64,000 bases of DNA from assembly GCF_000422765.1 (NCBI RefSeq), contig NZ_AUGR01000014.1:1-64000 (forward strand), given 5' to 3'. The notes under the pieces were generated by a model. The model had not been told where the DNA came from. It did not search any database and saw nothing but the letters and a program-made list of their open reading frames with translations. The translations under genes were made by a program, and so were the position numbers. The first letter of the stretch is position 1. Each line of letters opens with the position of its first letter. Below, piece after piece: positions 45,933-55,098 of the stretch. The stretch is from Neptunomonas japonica DSM 18939 (GTDB lineage: Bacteria; Pseudomonadota; Gammaproteobacteria; Pseudomonadales; Balneatricaceae).

Positions 45933-46811
45933 CTAAACCTCATTACTGCTCTCTAGCGTCAACTGAATGAAGTCTCTAATGCCTGGTAAAGCACTGCGAT
46001 TTTTTTGCCAAACCACATGCTCTAACACATGCTCAGAAGCCTCAGTAACGGCGACTGTACATAGGCGATCATCTGGACGAATATCTTGCTCTAGCGCAAA
46101 CCCGATACCCAACCCGTAAGCAACGGCTTCGCACATATCAAGGCGTCCATCGACCGTCACATTAGCGCTAACATTAACGTTAGAACGATAAAACAGATCA
46201 TTTAGTAACTGCTGGGTACAGGCTTCTGGTTTATAAAAAATCAATGGCTCGCCCGCTAACTGCACCACACTAAGGCTCGTTTGCGTCGCTAAAGGATGGT
46301 TAGACTTCACAATAGCCATAAGGCGATGGGATGAATAAGCAAACCGAGAGAGCCCTGGTTCCAACTCGTCCGAAGGAAAAAGACCAATATCCACTTCGCG
46401 GTTAAGCACCATTTTTTTACAATGCAGTGTAGTAACCGAGGTTATTTTTAAAGTTACCTCGGGGAAGCGCTGATTAAACTGTGCGATTAATGGCATAAAC
46501 ACTAATGGCGATGCAGTCGCCACACGTAATGTCATTTTACCCGGTGTCGTTTCAGGATTAGCCAGTGCCTCTATCGCACCTTGTAAATCACTGTACTGAC
46601 ATGTGATTTGATAAAGGCGCTTCCCTAGCTCCGTCGGCCTCAAGCCACGGCTAAAACGCTCAAGCAAAGGAGCTTCAAAGCGCGATTCTAACTTGCGAAT
46701 TTGCGCTGTAATCGCCGGTTGGCTAACGGACAACTGCTGTGCTGCCCGCGTAAAATTCCCACATTGAATTGCCGCATTGTAAGCACGCACTTCTGCTAAT
46801 GAATAATCCAT
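45933..46811 (-). CDS. LysR-family regulator, last gene of the organophosphate-uptake operon
   Basis: The 292-residue protein has a N-terminal winged helix (residues 1-60, FTRAAQQLSVSQPAITAQIRKLE) and a LysR ligand domain. It lies 9 bp after the dual ABC ATPase gene on the same strand, an unusual place for a LysR gene, which is usually divergent from its target. It may sense the imported compound or phosphate status. LysR regulators linked to phosphonate use (e.g. those near 2-aminoethylphosphonate genes) exist, but no specific ligand can be assigned. Confidence 0.85.
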   Translation of the reverse strand: MDYSLAEVRAYNAAIQCGNFTRAAQQLSVSQPAITAQIRKLESRFEAPLLERFSRGLRPTELGKRLYQITCQYSDLQGAIEALANPETTPGKMTLRVATASPLVFMPLIAQFNQRFPEVTLKITSVTTLHCKKMVLNREVDIGLFPSDELEPGLSRFAYSSHRLMAIVKSNHPLATQTSLSVVQLAGEPLIFYKPEACTQQLLNDLFYRSNVNVSANVTVDGRLDMCEAVAYGLGIGFALEQDIRPDDRLCTVAVTEASEHVLEHVVWQKNRSALPGIRDFIQLTLESSNEV

Positions 46812-46820
46812 ACAAGCGCC

Positions 46821-48605
46821 TTAACAGCGTAACTCTTCAGTGTGCGATTTTATTGAAGCCTTTGTTATGTGCCCCCTTATAGGCCCTCTTATTAAAGGCT
46901 CCTGCTGAACTGCAACTACCTCTGTAGATTCCAGCAAGCGCTCAACCTGCGGTTGCGGCGGCTCTAACAATGGAATAGAAGCGATTAGCTTTTGAGTATA
47001 CGGCTGCTCAGGTTTAAGGAATATCTTCCGGACTGTACCTTGCTCAACCAAAGAGCCATCCTTCATGACACACACCCAATCACATAAGTTAGCGATTACG
47101 CTAAGATCATGCGAGATAAACAAAATGGTGAGACCTAGCTCGGCCCTTAGCTCTTTTAATAACGCGAGGATTTCGGCCTGAATTGAAACATCCAGTGCTG
47201 CCACTGACTCATCAGCCACAATAAATTTTGGTTTACACACCAGTGCCCGAGCAATGCTAATCCGTTGTCTTTGCCCGCCGGAAAAGGCATGCGGAAAACG
47301 CCGTAAGTGTTCGACTTCAATATGGCAGCGCTTAGCTATCTCTATTACACGCTGGTCGGTTTCTTCTCGGCTGGAGGTTAAGTTCATAGCCTCTAACGGT
47401 TCTGCGATAATATCCCGAATCGTCATTCTTGGATTTAGCGAGCTGTGAGGGTCTTGGAACACCATCTGTGCAGTTTTAGATAAACGTTTACGTTTGAGAC
47501 GTTTGTTTGCTCCAAAATGTACTTTCTTTTTAGTACCGTGATACTTAACACTTCCCTCACTAATTGGCGCAGCTCCCAACAGCGCCTTACCCAAAGAGGT
47601 CTTACCCGAACCACTCTCGCCCACCAAACCAATAATTTGCCCTTCAGGCAGGTTCAACGAGATATTTTTTACCGCCGTGAACATCTCTTGTTTACGACTA
47701 TTTCCTGCCACGGGGTAGCTGACTGAGAGATCGTTAATACTCAAGAGTGCCTGCGGCTTCTTCTTTGGTGCTTCAGGTAAGTTATCTAAATTCGGTAAAG
47801 CGGCTAGCAAGCGCTGGGTATAATGATGCACAGGCTTAAATAGCACTTGATCGGCATTGCCCGCCTCCACTACTTCGCCTTTACGCATTACCGTTACGTT
47901 ATCGGCAATTTTAGAAATAACGCCCAAGTCATGTGTAATAAATAGCATTGCCATGCCCATCTGCTCACGCAACTCTAGCATTAGCTCCAACACTTGCGCC
48001 TGAATCGTCACATCCAAAGCAGTGGTTGGCTCATCTGCAATCAGTAGCTTAGGCTTTGTTGATAACGCCATAGCAATCATGGCGCGTTGCCGCATCCCCC
48101 CTGATAATTCAAACACGTACTGATCGAACCGTCGGGCAGGATCAACAATACCAACGCGATCAAACAAGGCTATGCCTTCTCGGCGAGCCTGTTCACGGCT
48201 GTAACCCAAGTGAATTTGCATGGTTTCTACGATCTGATCACCCAAGCGAATCGCCGGAGCAAAGCTGGCCATAGGTTCTTGGAATATCATTGAAACCATA
48301 TCACCACGCACTTTGCGTAAATCACGGCCGCGCAGCTTTAGAATATCAATATCATTGTTGTCGTGGCGAAGTCGTAACTGGCTCTGCGGCTGAATAATGG
48401 CGTTACCCGGCAGTAGCTGCATAATACTTTTTGCGGTGATCGACTTACCCGAACCACTTTCGCCAACCAGCCCCATCACCTCACCCGGGCGAATACTAAG
48501 GCTAATATTTTCAACGGCATGCACTAAGCCTTCGTCGGTATTGAAGTCGATACTTAGATCACGAATTTCAAGCAGGTTAGTGTGCATGCTTTTATTAATC
48601 ATCAT
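46821..48605 (-). CDS. ABC transporter, dual ATP-binding protein (YejF/oligopeptide type)
   Basis: The 594-residue protein fuses two ABC ATPases of the oligopeptide/nickel type. Walker A motifs are in GLVGESGSGKSITAKS and GLVGESGSGKTSLGKA, ABC signatures in LSGGMRQRAMIA and FSGGQRQRISIA, and Walker B in LLIADEPTTALD and FIVADESVAALD. Such fused ATPases power YejABEF-like importers. The permease genes are directly upstream with almost no gap. Confidence 0.93.
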   Translation of the reverse strand: MMINKSMHTNLLEIRDLSIDFNTDEGLVHAVENISLSIRPGEVMGLVGESGSGKSITAKSIMQLLPGNAIIQPQSQLRLRHDNNDIDILKLRGRDLRKVRGDMVSMIFQEPMASFAPAIRLGDQIVETMQIHLGYSREQARREGIALFDRVGIVDPARRFDQYVFELSGGMRQRAMIAMALSTKPKLLIADEPTTALDVTIQAQVLELMLELREQMGMAMLFITHDLGVISKIADNVTVMRKGEVVEAGNADQVLFKPVHHYTQRLLAALPNLDNLPEAPKKKPQALLSINDLSVSYPVAGNSRKQEMFTAVKNISLNLPEGQIIGLVGESGSGKTSLGKALLGAAPISEGSVKYHGTKKKVHFGANKRLKRKRLSKTAQMVFQDPHSSLNPRMTIRDIIAEPLEAMNLTSSREETDQRVIEIAKRCHIEVEHLRRFPHAFSGGQRQRISIARALVCKPKFIVADESVAALDVSIQAEILALLKELRAELGLTILFISHDLSVIANLCDWVCVMKDGSLVEQGTVRKIFLKPEQPYTQKLIASIPLLEPPQPQVERLLESTEVVAVQQEPLIRGPIRGHITKASIKSHTEELRC

Positions 48606-49853
48606 TTATTTCTTCTCCGAATAAGGGTCTGCAGCATCACGCAGAGCGTCGCCAACAAAAACAAATGCCATAATTAACACCACAAAAATGAGTACTGGAA
48701 AAAACTGCCAGATCATATTTTGCTGGATATCTGGGTCTTGAGCTTTTTGCAGTAAAACCCCCAGACTATTAACCGGCTCAGTTAAGCCTAACCCCAAGAA
48801 GCTAAGGCTGGTTTCTGCCAAGATGACGTAAGGAAAGTTGATCAAGGTATCGACGATAATATAGCTCGTGAAACTCGGTATTAGATGGCGCCAGATGATC
48901 CGCCAGCTACTGGAGCCACAAAGTTGCGCCGCTAATACATAGTCCTGATTACGCTCAGTTAGAATATGTGTGCGCAAACGCCGCCCTAACGTAGCAAAAT
49001 CTAACGCACCAATAACCACCGCAATCGCAAAGTAACGCTGCACAGCGGTAAGATCCATACTTGATAAGGCAACGGCACACGCTAGGTAAACAGGGATCGA
49101 TGGGATAACGCGAACCGCTTCAGTGAAGCTCATTAGCACAGCATCAACTCGCCCGCCAAAATAACCACTGACACCACCTACCAATAGGGATGTAAACAGC
49201 TTAACGACCAAAGCAACCACGGCAATACTCACCGTTACCCACACTGCATGTAAGGTACGGCTAAAGACATCTTTGCCATCTTCGTCCGTGCCCATTAGGT
49301 GGATATCGCCCTGTTCCACACCAAACAAGTGCCGATCCCATCGAAGGTCTAAATCTAAACCCGCCATACTGAAATCAATCAGGCTGTATTCCCACCCTTT
49401 AACAAAGAACTGCACGTAACGTCGTTTATCTCTATCGACGTTATATTTGTTCTGCGAGGAGGAGCTCAGCGCACCGCTGGAGGTCAGTGCATCAAGGGCA
49501 TCCAAACCGCCACTAGCCGCTAATGCTTTAAAATCAATTTTTGGTTTGTTTTTGCTATATGTGTAGGTAAATGGACGTAAAGAAATACCCTGCTCATCCC
49601 AAAAGAAAAAGGCTTGAGGCGCTCCTCTTCGATACTCCGCATCTGCTCCACGAATGGTAGGGTCTACCGGAGAGAAAAACGGTGCAAAGAAACCCATCAT
49701 AACGATAGATACCAATATCCAACCCGCGACGACTCCACTGGCCTTGCGCGTAAAGCGTGCTTTGATCAGCGCTAACTGGCCAGCGGTATAGTAAGACTCA
49801 TCTTGCGATGTTTTAGTTTTTTGCCCAAAGCGGGCCAATACACTGCTCATCAT
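48606..49853 (-). CDS. ABC transporter permease (YejE/DppC type)
   Basis: The 415-residue protein has an N-terminal transmembrane helix (about 40-58) and a large periplasmic loop of about 130 residues with the PVDPTIRGADAEYRRGAPQAF-type family segment in pieces. Five or so further helices contain an EAA loop. This is typical of YejE-like permeases of peptide importers, as in the microcin C transporter. It is 3 bp from the second permease gene and abuts the ATPase gene. Confidence 0.9.
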   Translation of the reverse strand: MMSSVLARFGQKTKTSQDESYYTAGQLALIKARFTRKASGVVAGWILVSIVMMGFFAPFFSPVDPTIRGADAEYRRGAPQAFFFWDEQGISLRPFTYTYSKNKPKIDFKALAASGGLDALDALTSSGALSSSSQNKYNVDRDKRRYVQFFVKGWEYSLIDFSMAGLDLDLRWDRHLFGVEQGDIHLMGTDEDGKDVFSRTLHAVWVTVSIAVVALVVKLFTSLLVGGVSGYFGGRVDAVLMSFTEAVRVIPSIPVYLACAVALSSMDLTAVQRYFAIAVVIGALDFATLGRRLRTHILTERNQDYVLAAQLCGSSSWRIIWRHLIPSFTSYIIVDTLINFPYVILAETSLSFLGLGLTEPVNSLGVLLQKAQDPDIQQNMIWQFFPVLIFVVLIMAFVFVGDALRDAADPYSEKK

Positions 49854-49856
49854 AAT

Positions 49857-51038
49857 CTATCCAAGTACACTCTTACGGACTCGCGGATCGATCGCCGCCA
49901 GAACAATATCAGTAATAAAATTCATTGAGATAACAACCAGAGCCACCAAAAAGAGAATCGCTGCGGCCATCTCCTGATCATTCGTCATGGCCAGTGCTTC
50001 AATCAATAATGCGGCTGAGTCAGTAAGGCCGATAACCACCGCTACAATGGGTAGGTCATTAAACACTCGCTGAAAATCGAAACCGATACTATTAAACAAC
50101 GGGCTAATTGAGTGACGCACCGGGTAACCCGCCCATAAGCTCATACCATGTACACCGCGAGCACGGGCAGCATCGACATAAAGCTTATTGGATTCATCGA
50201 CGACTAAAGCGCGCACCGTTTGTAACTGTAGAGCGGTAGCGGCCCAGCCAATCACAAAAATAGGTAGCCAGATATGGCTCAAAAAATCAGTTAACTTAGC
50301 GTATTGAAAGCCACTCTCACCAAACCAAGGCTCATTACTCCATTGATCTGAGAACAACCCCGTAGGTACGGGTTCACCTGCGAATACGTAAAGCAAAATA
50401 ATGCTCAACGCTAATAAGAAATTAGGTAATGCCAACCCCAGATAACTGATAACCCGTAACTTAAGATCCAGTAATTTGTTAAAGCTCAAACCAAGGGAGT
50501 TAATTAGGCGTTGTTTTTGGCTATGCTGCGGGTTTGAATCTAGCCACGGTTTATTGATCATATAGGCCGAGAGAATGCCAAAAGGAACTGCTATTAGATA
50601 AGCAAACACTAAACCGGCAATACAAAACCCAAAGCTCATCCAGAAGCGATCACCCAGCGCTATATTCACTGACTGGCGCTTAGCACAACTAAAACCAAGA
50701 TCACCTCTTAATGTAAGATCGGTAATCCAACTACTCCAGCGAACCACTAAGGAGCGGTCCAACCCCATACGTGATCTTTCAGCAGCAATATCGGCTTGCG
50801 TGATAATTTCACCCTGAGTGTTTTTGTAAGCAATGTACTTTTCAGCACAATCACCGGGTAAAACTTCCATCAGTGAAAAAACAATACCGCTCACAATCAG
50901 TAGCGTCATTAACGCCAGCAGGTAACGGTTAAGCACATAATGAAAGTACTGGCTGCTACGACTACGAAAAAACAAAAACCCAGCCACACTGAGTAGAACC
51001 CACAACAACCAGGTGTTAGTAAAAAAATCGGCAATCAC
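49857..51038 (-). CDS. ABC transporter permease (YejB/DppB type)
   Basis: The 393-residue protein is the other permease of the importer, with an N-terminal helix, a periplasmic loop that includes VLPGDCAEKYI, and later helices with an EAA-type loop (YVDAARARGVHGMSLWAGYPVRH). Compared with most DppB-type permeases it has an extra N-terminal hydrophobic segment (residues 1-25). It is separated from the binding-protein gene by a strong hairpin. Confidence 0.9.
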   Translation of the reverse strand: MIADFFTNTWLLWVLLSVAGFLFFRSRSSQYFHYVLNRYLLALMTLLIVSGIVFSLMEVLPGDCAEKYIAYKNTQGEIITQADIAAERSRMGLDRSLVVRWSSWITDLTLRGDLGFSCAKRQSVNIALGDRFWMSFGFCIAGLVFAYLIAVPFGILSAYMINKPWLDSNPQHSQKQRLINSLGLSFNKLLDLKLRVISYLGLALPNFLLALSIILLYVFAGEPVPTGLFSDQWSNEPWFGESGFQYAKLTDFLSHIWLPIFVIGWAATALQLQTVRALVVDESNKLYVDAARARGVHGMSLWAGYPVRHSISPLFNSIGFDFQRVFNDLPIVAVVIGLTDSAALLIEALAMTNDQEMAAAILFLVALVVISMNFITDIVLAAIDPRVRKSVLG

Positions 51039-51154
51039 AACCGGACTCCATAAACAGAACTTGTTAACCCTATGCCACTGATAACCTTGGTCTTTAGGGC
51101 ATACCCCTGGAATGGGGTTAGCAAACTCGGATAACTAAAATAGTCTCACTCACT

Positions 51155-51183
51155 AAAAGGGAGAGGCAACGCCCCTCCCTTTT
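51155..51183. terminator. Hairpin between binding-protein and permease genes
   Basis: AAAAGGGAG(A)GGC pairs with GCC(C)CTCCCTTTT around AAC, a strong stem in a 161-bp gap inside the operon. Such hairpins protect the upstream mRNA or partially terminate, giving more binding protein than permease. T-rich flanks exist on both strands. Confidence 0.7.
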
Positions 51184-51199
51184 CTAACCTTTGAAATAA

Positions 51200-53257
51200 T
51201 TAGTTATTAGCCATATCTTCGTTACCTAAGAACCACTGAGTAGCAAGGTATGGGTACATACGATAGAACTCATATGAAGACGTTTTAGGTACGGCAAAGT
51301 TACCCAAAGAGCGGCTACGATAAACCGGAGAAACTGCTTTAACCGTACCGATAATGAACAGGTCATCAACCACACGCTGAGCAATCTCTGTACCTAGCTC
51401 GTTTGACTCCGGCGTACCTGCTTTGAGTGTTACAAAACGAGCAGCCAACTTCTGCATCTGTGCGACGGTTGCTGGCGGCGCTACACCTTCAGCACCATTA
51501 GTATCAAGGAACTGTGACCACAGCATGCCCGTACGCAAGTCGAAGAAACCACCGTAAGGAGGAACCAGCGTTTCGGTGTTACTGGCAATATTTGATAACG
51601 GACGCCCCATTACCCAGCTAAGCACACTTAGGTCGTTAGCTGTTTGCGAGTTACGGTATTCATCAGAAGTCACTTCTTTGATGGTGGTTTTCACACCAAC
51701 ATCTGTCCAGTTATTGGCAATGATTTCGACCAGTTCAGTCGGCGTGCCCTGAGTTGCATATTGAATGTTTAACTCAAGTTTTTTACCTGAAGGAAGATCA
51801 CGTACACCGTCGTTGTCTTTATCAATAACACCGGCTTTATCCAACAGTTTAGCTGCCATTTTTGGATCAAACTGCGTCCAGCTTTTCTGTAATTCGTCAG
51901 TAACAAATGGCGTGGTATCCGCATCAAAACCGGTGTACTGCATGGGTTTACCCAAACCGAAGTAAGCCACTTCGTTAATCTGGTCACGGTTCATCGCTAC
52001 CGACATAGCACGGCGGAAATTAATATTGTTAAATACCGCGCGCTTCTCTTCATCTTTATCGGTCAGGTTGAAAGCAAATGTTGTCTGAGCGATTGTCGGG
52101 CGTAGTGCAATCTCGTACTTGCCCTGCCCCTTGTTTTCTAGCAATACAGGGGTCTGCGGTAAGTTAACGGCCTGCGCTTTATAATCCACTTCGCCAGCAA
52201 TGAGCTTAGCGGTTTGAATATCTTCATCACCGATGAAAACTTCTTTGATCTCGTTAATATAAGGCAGTTGGTTACCCGCCGTATCAACTTGGAAGAAGTA
52301 TGGGTTAGCCACTAATCGGCGCCCTTCCAATGACTCTTCCACAACCAAATGAGACTCCAGAGATGGCATAATTGCCGTTAAACCGGCTTTAACTAAGCGC
52401 TCAGAAGCCGCTTTGTCTTTTAACAGAGGCGTTGGGATATCTTTCCAATCAGACTGGCCATAGTAGAAGTTAATAACGGCATAACCATTATCAAAACCTA
52501 ATTCTTGGGCTTTTTTATCAGCGTCTTTATTCAACTCAGGGTGGAACTGGGCTAACAAATGCTTAGGCTGGAACGGTTGCGCGTAGTCTTGAGCAAAGTT
52601 ATCCAAAAAGCCCGGTGCAGGTTTGTTCATAGTGAACTGCACGGTTGTTTCATCTAGTACATCAACTTTTATCGCTTTACCCGCAGATAAGAAACGATCT
52701 TTTGGCTTCTCGATAATATTGCTATCCATCAGCATGTTGTTGTACCAAAAAGCAATATCTTCGGCTGTGAAAGGGCTACCATCTGACCACTTATGGCCTT
52801 TACGCAGATTAACCTTAAGTACTGTAAAATCGTTGTTCCATTTCCAAGACTTAGCCACGTTTGGCACGACCGTTGCCAAATCATCACTAAAACGTACTAA
52901 ATTCACATGGCGAACCGACAACAGATCAGAGGTACCCGACTCTGTCGCTTTAGAAATACCATCCAGCACACCACCATACAGGCCAATGCTCTGATACGGC
53001 GCAATCACCAATGGCTCTTCTGGTAAACGCTTAGCGAGCGAAAGTAGCTCTACATTACCCGCTATACGGCTGTTAAGTGCCTTTATAACTGGGTTCTCAT
53101 TAAAGTTCATCTGGCAGCCATGTAGGCTTTCAAATTCTGCTTTTTCGAATATATGAGGGTAAGTTCCACCTGCATCAGCACCGACTACAGCCGGACACGC
53201 CGCTACTGCATTACCTGAGATAAGTGCTACTGCACTGGCGATCAGAAATTTAGACAT
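51200..53257 (-). CDS. ABC transporter periplasmic binding protein (SBP family 5)
   Basis: The 685-residue protein has a signal peptide (FLIASAVALISGNAVAA) and an oligopeptide-type (SBP_bac_5) fold, with LSVRHVNLVRFSDDLATVVPNVAKSW in pieces and WKWNNDFTVLKVNLRKGHKWSDGSPFTAEDI as the family core. It is long for the family, as YejA-like proteins are (about 600). It would bring the substrate to the two permeases. It overlaps the HAD phosphatase stop by 8 bp, tying transport to the phosphatase. Confidence 0.9.
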   Translation of the reverse strand: MSKFLIASAVALISGNAVAACPAVVGADAGGTYPHIFEKAEFESLHGCQMNFNENPVIKALNSRIAGNVELLSLAKRLPEEPLVIAPYQSIGLYGGVLDGISKATESGTSDLLSVRHVNLVRFSDDLATVVPNVAKSWKWNNDFTVLKVNLRKGHKWSDGSPFTAEDIAFWYNNMLMDSNIIEKPKDRFLSAGKAIKVDVLDETTVQFTMNKPAPGFLDNFAQDYAQPFQPKHLLAQFHPELNKDADKKAQELGFDNGYAVINFYYGQSDWKDIPTPLLKDKAASERLVKAGLTAIMPSLESHLVVEESLEGRRLVANPYFFQVDTAGNQLPYINEIKEVFIGDEDIQTAKLIAGEVDYKAQAVNLPQTPVLLENKGQGKYEIALRPTIAQTTFAFNLTDKDEEKRAVFNNINFRRAMSVAMNRDQINEVAYFGLGKPMQYTGFDADTTPFVTDELQKSWTQFDPKMAAKLLDKAGVIDKDNDGVRDLPSGKKLELNIQYATQGTPTELVEIIANNWTDVGVKTTIKEVTSDEYRNSQTANDLSVLSWVMGRPLSNIASNTETLVPPYGGFFDLRTGMLWSQFLDTNGAEGVAPPATVAQMQKLAARFVTLKAGTPESNELGTEIAQRVVDDLFIIGTVKAVSPVYRSRSLGNFAVPKTSSYEFYRMYPYLATQWFLGNEDMANN

Positions 53258-53972
53258 GGGTTACTTCCTGAATGGTTGAGTGTTGAACGGATTGGTCATT
53301 AAATGAATCACTAGGTCGAAACGCCGACCAGTTAACGACTGGCCAATTGCGCTGTGTTGCTATCTGCAAGAGTTGTTTGTCTGGGTTGGTTGCAATCGGG
53401 TGTTCAACCAGCGCTAACAAGGGAAGATCATTAATAGAGTCACTGTAGAACTGAGCACCCTCTAAGGTTTCATCATGCTCGACTAACCAACTATTAAGCC
53501 GAGTCACCTTGCCCTTTCTAAAGGTTGGAACACCCTCAATCTTACCCGTGTAAAAGCCCTGTTCACTTGCTAAACGAATGGCTAAAACATCTGATACACC
53601 CAAAAAGCGCGCAACCGCATTAACAATAAACTCAGCGGTTGCCGAGACAATCAGTAAGCGATTGCCCAACGCTGCTTGGCTCTCTAGAACTTGATATGCT
53701 TCAGAATAAATACGCGGAGCAATACATTGCTCAACAAAGCGCGGCATCATCTCGTTGATGGTAGCAATACTTAAATGGCGCAGTGGCTCAATAAAAAAAC
53801 TGATGTAATCATCTAACACGAGTGCTTCTGCGTTATACAAAGCCATCATCTGCTGATCACGTTCTACAAACTCACTATCCACCAAGCCTTCAGTTAACAT
53901 AAACTCACAAAACAGCGAGCAGCTATCTCCTGCTACTAGCGTTTCATCTAGGTCAAAAATAGCTAACGCCAT
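53250..53972 (-). CDS. HAD-IB phosphatase of the uptake operon
   Basis: The 240-residue protein is a HAD-superfamily IB phosphatase like SerB. Motif I is FDLDETLVAGDS (nucleophile Asp7, acid Asp9), motif II IVSATAEF, the lysine is in FRKGKVTRL, and motif III is FYSDSINDLPLL. There is no signal peptide, so it acts in the cytosol on a small phosphomonoester. It lies directly after the phosphodiesterase-type gene (1-bp overlap) and overlaps the binding-protein gene. The likely role is release of phosphate from an imported compound; substrate unknown. Confidence 0.88.
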   Translation of the reverse strand: MALAIFDLDETLVAGDSCSLFCEFMLTEGLVDSEFVERDQQMMALYNAEALVLDDYISFFIEPLRHLSIATINEMMPRFVEQCIAPRIYSEAYQVLESQAALGNRLLIVSATAEFIVNAVARFLGVSDVLAIRLASEQGFYTGKIEGVPTFRKGKVTRLNSWLVEHDETLEGAQFYSDSINDLPLLALVEHPIATNPDKQLLQIATQRNWPVVNWSAFRPSDSFNDQSVQHSTIQEVTHV

Positions 53973-54808
53973 TATGCTGCTCCTTTATAAGAGAGCTGTT
54001 CACATAACAAACCATTCGCTACCGGCTTTTGGTGATTTTGTATTCCTAAAAGATCACACACCACACCGCAAATTTCAGTTTGCTTAGGAGAGCCCTCTGC
54101 CTGATGGGAGAAGCGCTCGCCGATAACAAACAAAGGAATATCACGTTCTTCGGGCAGGGTTCCGCCATGGCTTTTATCACTGTTCATACCATGATCAGCA
54201 GTAATCAAAATCTGATAACCCGCCGCTATCCACTCAGGTAGGTGATAAGACAGTGACATATCAGAATGGCGAGCAGTATTACGATAGTGCGCGCTATCAA
54301 AACCAGAGCGATGCCCCGCATCATCAATATTCATCGGGTGGACTAACAGAAAATCTGGATCGTATTTACGGCGTAGCCATTCAGCATCGAGGTACAGATG
54401 GCTATCGGGATAATGGTCTTGGTGATAGAAGCAGCCGTATTGAATCAGCTGCTCAGGCGCTTCGGTATAACGGTCCCTGGCCGCATCATAAGGAGCGCAG
54501 TTATAGAGCTCACTAAACCAATGATAAGCTGCGGCTGCTGTCGTTAAACTGTTCTCACGCGCTAAACTAAACACACTCGTTTGAGTAGAATTTCGCACGA
54601 CATGGTTATGCACAATGCCGCTTTCAATAGGCAAAGTGCCCGTTAGGATAGTCTCGTACAACGGCCGGGACATCGACGGAAGCTCACATTGCAATTTATA
54701 CAATGTTGCCTTGCCCTGCTCTTTTAACGCATGCAAAAAACCCATGCACTGTGCAGCCGTGCTGTACTCAAGCCCATCAAGAACGACCAGTATTACTTTA
54801 TCAGACAT
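53972..54808 (-). CDS. Alkaline-phosphatase-superfamily (NPP-like) hydrolase
   Basis: The 278-residue protein belongs to the nucleotide pyrophosphatase/phosphodiesterase branch of the alkaline phosphatase superfamily. Metal ligands are visible: Asp in VVLDGLE, Asp and His in NIDDAGHRSGF, Asp-His in ITADHGMN, and His in KSHGG. By alignment the nucleophile is Ser, in PSMSRPLYETILTG, where many NPPs have Thr. No signal peptide: a cytosolic enzyme, unusual for the family. As first gene of the operon with a HAD phosphatase and an ABC importer, it probably opens an imported phosphodiester or phosphonate-like compound. Confidence 0.82.
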   Translation of the reverse strand: MSDKVILVVLDGLEYSTAAQCMGFLHALKEQGKATLYKLQCELPSMSRPLYETILTGTLPIESGIVHNHVVRNSTQTSVFSLARENSLTTAAAAYHWFSELYNCAPYDAARDRYTEAPEQLIQYGCFYHQDHYPDSHLYLDAEWLRRKYDPDFLLVHPMNIDDAGHRSGFDSAHYRNTARHSDMSLSYHLPEWIAAGYQILITADHGMNSDKSHGGTLPEERDIPLFVIGERFSHQAEGSPKQTEICGVVCDLLGIQNHQKPVANGLLCEQLSYKGAA

Positions 54809-54826
54809 ATCTTTCCGCCAGATCAG

Positions 54827-54850
54827 TTACCGGTACTGTCATACCGGTAA
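54827..54850. promoter_or_regulatory. Palindrome just upstream of the uptake operon
   Basis: TTACCGGTA and TACCGGTAA form a perfect 9-bp inverted repeat with a 6-bp spacer, 18 bp before the start codon of the first operon gene. It could be an operator for the operon's LysR protein or another repressor. It could also form an RNA hairpin near the ribosome site. Confidence 0.55.
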
Positions 54851-55032
54851 ATCATTATTCAAATCATTGGCGAAAAGCATAAACAGGGAATATGAACAAA
54901 CTAAGACAACTAAAAGATATTTTTATGACAGCCCTTCATTAAGAATTTGATACATAACTATTAGTTATATTTTGTAACAATCAAGAAGCGGTAAACATAC
55001 GAGGCTATAGCCCTTACTCATAACAAGTTAAA

Positions 55033-55058
55033 TGCCGTCTCACTCATGTGAAACGGCA
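55033..55058 (-). terminator. Hairpin after the permease gene
   Basis: TGCCGT pairs with ACGGCA, with an inner CAC/GTG, 41 bp after the ArsP-like permease stop. The T-run that follows on the minus strand is short, so termination is only probable. Confidence 0.5.
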
Positions 55059-55098
55059 CCTGATTTAGAGTGGAATAAACATTAAAAACAGGTTCAAC

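Noticed and set aside
55033-55058. CRISPR-like or repeat element
   Set aside because: It is a single hairpin after a gene and has no repeats; terminator is the simpler reading. No CRISPR array was seen in the window.
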